Source: Chloroflexota bacterium (lineage in GTDB: Bacteria > Chloroflexota > Dehalococcoidia > JACQUA01). Taken from it: a DNA stretch of 46,559 nucleotides. Shown piece by piece: positions 1-7,249 of this stretch; position 1 is the stretch's first letter; the number at the start of each line of letters is the position of its first letter. Position numbers and translations under genes: made by a program. The stretch covers positions 1-46,559 of the forward strand of contig JACQUA010000067.1 in NCBI GenBank assembly GCA_016210565.1. Reading direction: 5' to 3'. The notes beneath the pieces are model-generated. The model did no database searches. It saw only the letters and a program-made list of their open reading frames with translations, and was not told where the DNA came from.

Positions 1-91
1 CCTGAGCGCAGTCGAAGGGTCTTTCGTCCGGCGCCCAACCTCGAAAGATTCTTCGACTACGCTCGCTACGCTCGCTTCGCTCAGAATGACA
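1..91. repeat. Interspersed two-armed palindromic repeat, family A (partial, cut by window edge)
   Basis: The left arm reads CCTGAGCGCAGTCGAAGGGT and the right arm ends CTTCGCTCAGAATGACA. The right arm is close to the reverse complement of the left, so the unit is an imperfect palindrome with a short spacer. Further copies lie at 10043-10211, 18622-18825, 26180-26522 (three in tandem), 27654-27867, 34871-34967, 39750-39867 and 45289-45386. It has no coding capacity. It is followed at 137-190 by a family B stretch (CATTCGTCATTCGGACTTCG). Confidence 0.85.
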
Positions 92-235
92 TTTTCATCG
101 TTCATTGTCCCGACTCGTCCGGATGGCCGATTGTTTGGTCATTCGTCATTCGGACTTCGTCATTCGTGCTTAGTAATTCGTCGTTTTCTTCCATTTTCCG
201 CAAGACTTTGTCGCTAACCGCTTAGAGGAGAAACA

Positions 236-1882
236 ATGGCCAAGCCTGTGCGCCTGACCCAGCAAGAAATAGAAGATAACCTGCGCAAGGGAATCTGGAC
301 CAACGATGCCATCGCGGGCTTCTGGGACAGGAACGCCCGCCTCTACCCTGCCGCCGAAGCCATGGTCGATTCCAAGACCAGGCTGACCTGGGCCGAAGGA
401 AACCTGCGCATCAACAGGCTGGCCCTGGGCCTGCTCGAACTGGGACTGAAGAAGGACGAGATGCTGGTGGTCCAGTTACCCAACAGCGTCGAGCTCCATC
501 TCTTCCGCCTCGCCTGCGAAAAGGCCGGCATCCTGTGCATGCCTGTCCAGCGCAATCTGCGGGAGCGGGAGATGGACTATATCCTGCGTCAGACCGACGC
601 CGCCGGCGTGGTCATTCCCTGGCAATTCCGGGAATTCAACTATTTCGACATGATCAAGACCCTGCGCCCCAACCTGCCCGGGTTGAGACACGTGCTGGTC
701 GAGGGCGACAAGGTTCCCGAAGGCGCAGTGTCGGTGAAAGAGATGCTCGAAAAGCCGCTGGAAAAGAAATATGCTGCCGGGTATCTCCAGAAGACCACGT
801 GCAAGGGGACCGACTTCTACCTGGTAATGCACACGACGGGGACTACCGGATTTCCCAAGTTTGTGGAATATCCCATGGCGCCCCGCATCTTTTCCAACAA
901 GGGCTTCATCCAGAATTTCAAACTGACCCGCGCCGACATCCTGGGCGCTTTCAGCGCGGCCAGCGCCGGGGCCAACTGCATTGCCTATTTCACCGCGCCG
1001 GAAGTAGCGGCCAAGGTCGTCTGGGAAGAGCACTTCAACCCGGAAGAGGCCTTCCAGCTTATTGAAAGAGAAAAGATCACGGTCGGGCTGGTGGTGCCGA
1101 CCAACCTGGCGATGATGCTGCGGCACCCCAGCCTGGGCAAGTATGACCTTAGGAGCATCCGCCTGTGGTGGTGCGTGGGGGCCATGCTGCCTTACCCCGT
1201 GGCGCTGGAGACCGAGGAAAGACTCGGCGGAAAAATCCTGAGCGGCCTGGGAGCCACCGATTTCGGCGGCTTCACCATCCATCCCATAGACGCGCCGCAG
1301 CAGAAACGTCTTCTCACCCTGGGCAAGGGGATACCCGGCATGACCGACATCAAACTGGTGGATGATAGCGGCCGGGAAATACCCCCGGGACAGGTGGGTG
1401 AAGTTTGGGCCCGCGGCCCCGCGGCCGTCTCGGGCTACTACCGCGACCCGAAGACCACGGCCCAGGCCTGGACTCCCGATGGCTGGTTCAAGTTTGGCGA
1501 CCTTGGCTATCTCGACAAGGACGGAGACCTGGTGCTGGTCGGGCGCAAGAAGGATATGATCATCCGCGCCGGGCAGAACATCTATCCCATCGAGATCGAA
1601 AACATCCTTTTGACCCATCCCAAAGTGGCGGCCGCATCGATTGTCGGCGTGCCGGACCCGGTGGTGGGGGAGAAGGCCTGCGCCTTCGTGGTGCCCAAGG
1701 GCAACGAAAAGATTACCTTCAAGGAAATGGTGGCTTTCCTCACCGAGCAGAAGCTAGCGCCGTACAAGTTACCGGAGGCGCTGGAGTTCATCGACAAGCT
1801 GCCCCTGGTGGCTGGCGAGAAGGTGGACAAGAAAGCGCTTCAGGGAGAGGCGACCGCCCGGCTGCAAGCGAAAACACCGTAG
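236..1882 (+). CDS. AMP-dependent acyl-CoA synthetase/ligase (aromatic acid-CoA ligase-like)
   Basis: This is a 548-aa ANL-superfamily adenylate-forming enzyme. It should activate a carboxylic acid with ATP to an acyl-adenylate and then to the CoA thioester, in the cytoplasm. The ATP-binding A3 motif HTTGTTGFPK is at about residues 199-208. A GATDFGG segment near 340 corresponds to A5. GWFKFGDLGYLDKDGD followed by GRKKDMIIRAGQNIYP (about 420-455) forms the A7/A8 hinge, and GEKVDKKAL near 526-534 carries the A10 lysine. The ATG follows AGAGGAGAAACA, a good Shine-Dalgarno. Length is normal for the family. The layout resembles 2,3-dihydroxybenzoate-AMP, benzoate and cyclohexanecarboxylate-CoA ligases, but the substrate cannot be read from the sequence. 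Its stop codon lies inside a hairpin repeat (1878-1903). It converges with the leftward catabolic genes downstream. Confidence 0.9.
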   Translation: MAKPVRLTQQEIEDNLRKGIWTNDAIAGFWDRNARLYPAAEAMVDSKTRLTWAEGNLRINRLALGLLELGLKKDEMLVVQLPNSVELHLFRLACEKAGILCMPVQRNLREREMDYILRQTDAAGVVIPWQFREFNYFDMIKTLRPNLPGLRHVLVEGDKVPEGAVSVKEMLEKPLEKKYAAGYLQKTTCKGTDFYLVMHTTGTTGFPKFVEYPMAPRIFSNKGFIQNFKLTRADILGAFSAASAGANCIAYFTAPEVAAKVVWEEHFNPEEAFQLIEREKITVGLVVPTNLAMMLRHPSLGKYDLRSIRLWWCVGAMLPYPVALETEERLGGKILSGLGATDFGGFTIHPIDAPQQKRLLTLGKGIPGMTDIKLVDDSGREIPPGQVGEVWARGPAAVSGYYRDPKTTAQAWTPDGWFKFGDLGYLDKDGDLVLVGRKKDMIIRAGQNIYPIEIENILLTHPKVAAASIVGVPDPVVGEKACAFVVPKGNEKITFKEMVAFLTEQKLAPYKLPEALEFIDKLPLVAGEKVDKKALQGEATARLQAKTP

Positions 1883-1903
1883 CGACGCCCCTTGTGGGTG
1901 TCG
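1878..1903 (+). repeat. Stop-codon-associated hairpin (family E)
   Basis: The CGTAG whose TAG ends the upstream gene is followed by CGACGCCC, loop CTTGT and GGGTGTCG, an 8-bp stem with one G-T pair. There is no T-tract, so it is not a classical intrinsic terminator. Related CGTAG-plus-hairpin units sit at 13004-13030, 14829-14851, 18383-18408, 32018-32041, 37015-37040 and 45540-45566. The rest of 1904-2122 holds no gene that I can support. Confidence 0.65.
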
Positions 1904-2122
1904 TACCCCCTGGCGGTCAATCACAGAGGCCGCCCATGATCGGGCCCGCAGTCCAACCAGTACCACCCCGGTGCATCGGGGTGAGCGCGGTACCACGCCA
2001 ATCCCGACCCATCCCGTCGAAGACGATCATCCCCACCCGCAGCGACACGTGCCCGCCTTGTGGACTTTCGTAAGCCAGGGCAGGCGTCGTCCAGGCCCGG
2101 ATGGCCAGGTTACGCCACTGTC

Positions 2123-2437
2123 TTACTTACAAGTCAGCCTGTAGGACTCAATATCGACATCCACCTTCCGATAACCTTCTGCAACCAACTCATGCGTGAA
2201 TCTTCCGGACCAGGGCATCTTACCCATTATCTCCCACTCGCCCATCACCCCGATGTCCGAATGTTCTACGATATGGCAGGGGAACATCGTCACGCCCGTG
2301 TAGGCTTTTACCGCCAGCAGAGTGACGCTGTCCATTTTGGGGACAATAACAACATCCTTCCAGGCTGGAGCGCTGGTGTAAAGCCATGCGTAATCCAGGT
2401 TGCCCCGTCTATTTTCCGGCTTGCCGGATAACCTCAT
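2123..2437 (-). CDS. Hypothetical protein, possibly the C-terminal remnant of a larger gene
   Basis: I do not recognise this 104-aa frame. Its composition looks protein-like (for example VVIVPKMDSVTLLAVKAY and GEWEIMGKMPWSGRFTHEL), unlike most shadow frames. Its only in-frame ATG upstream of the convincing part lies 29 bp inside the 3' end of the binding-lipoprotein gene, in another frame. The protein-like part begins right after that gene's stop. It has no ribosome-binding site of its own. It may be translated by coupling, it may start at the internal Met of MDSVTLL, or it may be the surviving 3' end of a gene fused here by deletion. I lean towards a remnant. Confidence 0.4.
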   Translation of the reverse strand: MRLSGKPENRRGNLDYAWLYTSAPAWKDVVIVPKMDSVTLLAVKAYTGVTMFPCHIVEHSDIGVMGEWEIMGKMPWSGRFTHELVAEGYRKVDVDIESYRLTCK

Positions 2438-3593
2438 TTAACGCACTTGTCAATTCACCCCCTCTAAAGAGGATCATCTCTTCATCCTCAAAAACAAGCT
2501 TTTCACCCGGTTGGGGCAAAAATCGGGGGTCCAATCCCAATCCCTCCGTAGGAACGTCGATGCGGCTACTCGGGATGCCCTGGAGCCGGCTGAAAACCGT
2601 TTGCCCCTCTTTGGTAAGGAGCCAGTTAACCAGAACCCTGGCGGCGTTAGGGTGCGCCAGAGCGGTGCGCACACCAAACGTGCCGTTCGTCGCCGAAACG
2701 GTCGTGCCCTCCTTGACGAAAGCCAGGTCGATGGGCGCCCCGGCTTTGAGGAATTCCTTGACTTGAACAGGCGGCGCGCCCACGACAACCGCGTATTTGC
2801 CTCGAGCCACCAATTCCACCAGGAGGCGTGGGTCCCTTTGGATGACCACTTCTTGCTGCTTTATCAATTGCCGGAGAAAGTCCAGAGTCTCCTCCATATT
2901 CCAGACGCCACGAGCGAGGGAGGCAAACAGCGTTTGCCCGCTGCCTGAGATGGCGGGGTCCCCCAGCATGAGTTTCCCCCTATACTGGGGTTTCAGCAGG
3001 TCCTTGTAGGTGGTGATCTCGTCTTTCTTTACCATGTCGGTATTGTACGTGACATAGCGGGCCGTGTTCGCGACCATTCCTACAGCCGTCCGGTCCTTGT
3101 CAATAAACGGGAATTTGCCTCCGAGCCATGCCCTGGGGTCTGTAACCTCGGGTAGTACCAAAAGTGGTTCTATATCTCCGAGAAGGCCCTGCGGTTTCAT
3201 GATGGGTAGCAGGGTTCCCGCGCCTGTGCCGATGATATCCGCTACATTCAGCCCTGCGGCGGTTTCTCTTTCCGTCCGGGCTACCATCTCCACTCCCCTG
3301 CCAAAGAAGTAAAATTCCACATCAATCCCGAATTTCTTTTTCACAGTCTCGGTCAAAACAATTCTGGTTTCCTGCCCCCAACCGGTGAAGTAGACAGTTA
3401 CCGTTCTCTCTTCTTTGGCTTTGCCCAGGATGTTGGCCCAGTCTTGCTCCCAGCCTGCTTTAGCGCCAGGAACAGCCGTTCTTTCACGGACTGTTTTTAC
3501 CTCCGGAGCCGGGGACGACGGCCCGGCGCAAGCGGCCAGTACAAGTCCCAGCAGTGATATGACCGCCATGAGCGAAGACAGCAGTCCTTTCAC
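2409..3593 (-). CDS. ABC transporter substrate-binding lipoprotein (family 1 / Fe3+-type fold)
   Basis: The 394-aa protein has a lipoprotein signal: a hydrophobic stretch ending VLAAC with the lipidated cysteine at residue 22, then a Pro/Ser/Glu-rich linker. The mature part has features of extracellular solute-binding protein family 1: YFTGWGQETRIVLTE early, GKLMLGDPAISGSGQTLFA mid-protein, and NWLLTKEGQTVFSRLQG near the C-terminus. These resemble ferric-ion and small-anion binding proteins. The GTG start at 3593 is chosen because AGGAGGGAAAT precedes it. No permease or ATPase gene is nearby, so this is an orphan binding protein. It lies 40 bp downstream of the MmgE/PrpD gene on the same strand, so cotranscription is likely. 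A paralogue sits at 18986-20140 beside a UbiD gene, which suggests that these proteins capture organic-acid substrates. The ligand is unknown. Confidence 0.85.
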   Translation of the reverse strand: MKGLLSSLMAVISLLGLVLAACAGPSSPAPEVKTVRERTAVPGAKAGWEQDWANILGKAKEERTVTVYFTGWGQETRIVLTETVKKKFGIDVEFYFFGRGVEMVARTERETAAGLNVADIIGTGAGTLLPIMKPQGLLGDIEPLLVLPEVTDPRAWLGGKFPFIDKDRTAVGMVANTARYVTYNTDMVKKDEITTYKDLLKPQYRGKLMLGDPAISGSGQTLFASLARGVWNMEETLDFLRQLIKQQEVVIQRDPRLLVELVARGKYAVVVGAPPVQVKEFLKAGAPIDLAFVKEGTTVSATNGTFGVRTALAHPNAARVLVNWLLTKEGQTVFSRLQGIPSSRIDVPTEGLGLDPRFLPQPGEKLVFEDEEMILFRGGELTSALNEVIRQAGK

Positions 3594-3633
3594 ATTTCCC
3601 TCCTGTGCTTTCTAGGAAATCGCGCACGAATTA

Positions 3634-5058
3634 TCACCCTGGCCTGACGACGGCGGCGCGTCCCACATCAGCGGCTCGTAATCCCGTTTGTACAGGCGAG
3701 TCCGTTATTATTCGCGTCAGTTCCGTTATGTCATGAACCTCTTCCAGATTCGACACAATGTCCTTGACCCGGTTGCCGTCCGCCAGCGAAAGAATCCCTC
3801 TGGTGCAGTCCTGGAACTTATCCACGACCCAGTCCCAGTCCACGGGGTTTTCGGGAGAACCCAGGGGAAACGATACCTCATGAGAATACTCGGCGCCGTC
3901 CCGCAGCCTGACAGCCACCCCCTGCGGTAGAGATGAAACATCATGAGAGTCCGCGGGATCATGTTCCCTTGGAATATGTCTCACCCTCTGCATCAATTCC
4001 CGAGACCTGGCGCTGTTAACCTTCTCGTCGGTGAACTGTCCCAGGGTCAATTCGCCGTCCAGCAGAGCGGCGGCCAGGCAGTATTCCAGGCTGAATTTTG
4101 CTTCGAGCATCGTCTTCGGACTGTGAAAACGCATTCTCCTGGTTACCTGCGGGTGAACTTTGCACCTGATTTCGACCACGTCTTCGGCGTGGAGGTCATG
4201 TCTCCTGACCAGTTCCAGCATAGCATCTATGCTGCGATGGGTCGCGGCGCAGCTTGGATACACTTTTACAGTGGCGCCCGATGAGACGATGCTGAATGCA
4301 TGGCCCGGGAGACCTGTTAGCTTTGATGAATCACGTTCCCCGGTCATGACCACAGGTAAACCCAGCTCGCCTTCCAGGATATCTTCATCGGCGGAGAAAC
4401 CCAACTGTGCCAGCGAAGCGGCCACGACGCCACTCCGGGCAGCGTTTCCGGCATGGAACGACTTGGTATCTGTTCCGGAATTCTTTTTCAGGCCACCCGC
4501 TTGAGAACCGGCAATGCCCAACGCCCGGCGTGTTTCCTGCTCGTTGAGGTCCAGTATTCTGGCTGCTGCTGCTGCAGCTCCCATTGTTCCTATGATAGCT
4601 GTCGGATGCCAGCCCATATCAGCCAGCCGTAAACCATCGCATGCCGAGAAGATCCTCGCCCCTGCTTCCCAGCCTATGATGAAAGCCGCCAGCATTCTTT
4701 CGCCAGAGACCCTTTCCCTTTCACCCAGCGCCAGAACGGTGGGAAGGAGCACTGCCGTGGGGTGCCCGTGCCAGGCGCTTGCATAATCATCAAAGTCCAA
4801 CACATGAGTCATGACGCCGTTTGCCAGGGCCGCCTGAGGCGCAGAGGTGCCAAAACCTCCGGCGATGACCCCCGCTTCAGCCCTGCCGCCCAGCGCGCTC
4901 ACGTACCTGGCTACTGTCATGCCGGCAGGCTCAATCGAGCCCCGCAGGCCGACGGCCAGACCATCCAGGATATGTTTTCTTGCCACCTCGATCGCTTCAA
5001 GCGGCATGTCTTTATACCGGGTTTGCACGATGAATTCCGCAAGCATCTCAGTGTACAC
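3634..5058 (-). CDS. MmgE/PrpD family protein
   Basis: The 474-aa protein belongs to the fold of 2-methylcitrate dehydratase, cis-aconitate decarboxylase and immune-responsive gene 1. Recognisable blocks are VARKHILDGLAVGLRGS near residues 25-41, DFDDYASAWHGHPTAVLLPT near 90-109, GWHPTAIIGTMGAAAAAARI near 148-167, and FHSPKTMLEAKFSLEYCLAA near 312-331. The start is a GTG at 5058, preceded by GGAGGAAAGTTAAGT; the next in-frame ATG is four codons further on. Members of this family are often found in catabolic clusters for dicarboxylic or tricarboxylic acids, acting as dehydratases or decarboxylases. The substrate cannot be assigned here. The gene lies between an FAD-dependent oxidoreductase (upstream, 242-bp gap with repeats) and a binding lipoprotein (downstream), probably one functional set. 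Confidence 0.88.
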   Translation of the reverse strand: MYTEMLAEFIVQTRYKDMPLEAIEVARKHILDGLAVGLRGSIEPAGMTVARYVSALGGRAEAGVIAGGFGTSAPQAALANGVMTHVLDFDDYASAWHGHPTAVLLPTVLALGERERVSGERMLAAFIIGWEAGARIFSACDGLRLADMGWHPTAIIGTMGAAAAAARILDLNEQETRRALGIAGSQAGGLKKNSGTDTKSFHAGNAARSGVVAASLAQLGFSADEDILEGELGLPVVMTGERDSSKLTGLPGHAFSIVSSGATVKVYPSCAATHRSIDAMLELVRRHDLHAEDVVEIRCKVHPQVTRRMRFHSPKTMLEAKFSLEYCLAAALLDGELTLGQFTDEKVNSARSRELMQRVRHIPREHDPADSHDVSSLPQGVAVRLRDGAEYSHEVSFPLGSPENPVDWDWVVDKFQDCTRGILSLADGNRVKDIVSNLEEVHDITELTRIITDSPVQTGLRAADVGRAAVVRPG

Positions 5059-5092
5059 TTAACTTTCCTCCATCTAGTGTTGTCGCGGTAGC

Positions 5093-5215
5093 TGTGATTC
5101 AAACCACGAATACACACGAATAGACACCAAAATACAATCCTTTCCCACTCCAATTTTTGTCATTCTAACTGAGAATTACTCACAGAATAGTTCGTGTTCA
5201 TTCGTGTGTCCCAAT
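5093..5215. repeat. Inverted ACCACGAAT/ACACGAA repeat
   Basis: AACCACGAATACACACGAAT at the left is answered by TTCGTGTTCATTCGTGTG at the right (about 5191-5208), forming imperfect inverted arms around a spacer of about 80 bp. The same family recurs as a better-matched inverted pair at 44117-44227 and as a diverged half at about 20284-20312. No coding capacity is seen. Confidence 0.6.
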
Positions 5216-5300
5216 GCGTCGGGATGGTTTCGCTTAGATGTGGTCGGTGCACTCGCACGCTTATTTCCGCAACGAAGCACTAATGACTGCATGACGCCGA

Positions 5301-6761
5301 TCAGTCCCAGCTTTCTTCTGCCGCGGCGTTACGACCTGCTATTCGCCCGAAGACCAGGGATTCGCCGTTGTTGCCGGACCCCTGGTAGGCGAAACCCCAG
5401 ATTGACCCCAGTTCCCCCGCCGAGTAAAGCCTCGGTATGGGGATCCCTTCGGCGTCCAGGACCCTGGCCTCCTTGTCGCGGCGTGGGCCGCCCTGAGTGT
5501 TTATCAAGCAGGGCCAGAGCTCAATAGCATAATACGGCGGGGCGTCAATAGCCGTAAGGGCCTCCCTGGACCTGCCAAACTCCCCATCCCGGCCGATCCT
5601 GCAACTTTCATTAAATTTGGCGATGGTCTTCTCCAGTGTCGCTTCATCTACCGAAATCTTGCGGGCCAGTTCAGCCAACGTTCTACCCTTTGTTATCCAC
5701 CCCTTGCCAATTTCCGCCGAGTTGTCCGAACTCCACTTGTACAGGGTCCGGTTGAAACCGCTGTTACCCGGATTCAGAGGCGCCTTGCGTCTGGCGGTTT
5801 CATCGAAAATGGCATACGTGGGTATGTGCAAATAACGGAAGCGCTGGCTATCAAAAACCGAGGTCACCCAGGCGATGGAGTGTACCTCTATCTTTGTTTC
5901 ATCCACGAACCGCCTGGCGTCCCTGTTCACGTAGATGAACCGGTCTGTAAAGAAGCGGATGATAAACGCACTCTCGTATTCCGGGGCCTTGAATCCGAGC
6001 TGAGCCGAAGTGACCGGCATATGCCACAACCCCGCGCCGACTTTCTGAGCCATTCTGATGCCGTCACCCGTATTGCCGGGGTTGCCAAAAGCAAAAAAAG
6101 GTTTGCAGGGCAAGAAGTCGCGTTTCAAACCCTCATCGTACTCAAAGCCGCCGCAGGTCAAAATCACAGCTTTACCGGCTTTGACGTAAATCTTTTGCCC
6201 GTCTTTTTCCGCCATGACGCCGACTACCTCATCCTTTTCATTCGTAATCAGCCGTCTGGCGGGCGCGCCCGTCAATACCTTTATCGGCCGGCGCTCCACG
6301 TTGCCGGACAGGAGTTTCCAGAGACGTTCGGCCTTCGCCTCTGTGTCAACCATTTTGACGCTGCATTTTTCCATGAACTCCCAGCCAGGAAGCTGCGGGA
6401 AGCTTGCCTTCGGCGCGGGGCCGGGATAAGACACCTGCAAGTGCAGGGTGGGTTCGACCTGGCCCCCGATTTCCTTTATCCAATCCTTGTTCTTCATCGC
6501 GTTTCTGACGAATTCCTCGATCACCTCCTTCTCCGTGGCCCCGAAGCAAAGCGCTTCCACGTACGTGGTCCACCCCATACCCGTCGTGTTGAAGAAACCG
6601 CCCCCGGACACCCTTGTATTGCCGCCGCCGGCAGGCATCTTTTCCAGAACGGTGACCCTGGCGCCGCAATCAGAAGCTGTGATGGCAGCCACGGCGCCGG
6701 CTCCGCCGTACCCCACAATAACGACGTCACTCTCTATGTCCCAGTTTCCACGTATAGTCAT
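5301..6761 (-). CDS. FAD-dependent oxidoreductase, fumarate reductase flavoprotein-like
   Basis: The 486-aa flavoprotein begins with a Rossmann dinucleotide-binding motif (VVIVGYGGAGAVAA, about residues 13-26) and VTVLEKMPAGGGNTRVSGGG, the conserved FAD-contact region of the fumarate reductase, urocanate reductase and 3-ketosteroid dehydrogenase family. The C-terminal GELGSIWGFAYQGSGNNG with GRIAGRNAA is the second conserved FAD block. The ATG at 6761 has only a weak purine-rich site about 13 nt upstream. No iron-sulfur or membrane-anchor subunit is adjacent, so it probably works as a stand-alone soluble reductase or dehydrogenase on an unsaturated organic acid. No Tat signal is seen. It is probably the first gene of the leftward catabolic set. 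Confidence 0.87.
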   Translation of the reverse strand: MTIRGNWDIESDVVIVGYGGAGAVAAITASDCGARVTVLEKMPAGGGNTRVSGGGFFNTTGMGWTTYVEALCFGATEKEVIEEFVRNAMKNKDWIKEIGGQVEPTLHLQVSYPGPAPKASFPQLPGWEFMEKCSVKMVDTEAKAERLWKLLSGNVERRPIKVLTGAPARRLITNEKDEVVGVMAEKDGQKIYVKAGKAVILTCGGFEYDEGLKRDFLPCKPFFAFGNPGNTGDGIRMAQKVGAGLWHMPVTSAQLGFKAPEYESAFIIRFFTDRFIYVNRDARRFVDETKIEVHSIAWVTSVFDSQRFRYLHIPTYAIFDETARRKAPLNPGNSGFNRTLYKWSSDNSAEIGKGWITKGRTLAELARKISVDEATLEKTIAKFNESCRIGRDGEFGRSREALTAIDAPPYYAIELWPCLINTQGGPRRDKEARVLDAEGIPIPRLYSAGELGSIWGFAYQGSGNNGESLVFGRIAGRNAAAEESWD

Positions 6762-7249
6762 CGCCGCTTTTCGTCTCCCAAGTAAGTGCAGATTTGAGTA
6801 TGCACCCGACTACCGCAAAGGTCATCAACTTAACTACACAAAACCACAACCGCCCCCGGCCTATCCGGCTCCTTGCCGCCTCACCTGGACTCTACAGAGA
6901 CTGAGTCGTCCTGGCAATGATCTCACCCTGGACCTCGGGTGATAAGTCGACGAAATAGGCCCTTTCGCTAGACCACGTGTAGCATGCCCGGTCTCGTCTG
7001 CAACTCAAAACACACCGCAAGTTTAGCCGATAGTGGCGACGGATGTCAACAGAATGTGCCCGCTGTGCCCGCCGCCATTCTCTCTCAACACGGTTTCCCG
7101 GAACTACGTACTACGTACCATATAAATAGGGATGGTTACGTATGGCTTCGATGCACATGCTGTGACAATAATAGTGCATAAGAAATGTTCTCTATTGAAC
7201 CGGCCGGCGCCGGTCGCATACACCACCGGGTGTAGAAAGGAAAGAAACA
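6762..7249. other. Divergent intergenic region
   Basis: This 488-bp region lies between the leftward FAD gene and the rightward DUF5666 gene, so it must contain both promoters. It is AT-richer near 7105-7190. Around 7151-7182 the arms ATGCAC and GTGCAT enclose an AT-rich centre and could be an operator, but I cannot name a regulator. AAAGGAAAGAAACA precedes the ATG at 7250. No gene is seen. Confidence 0.4.
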
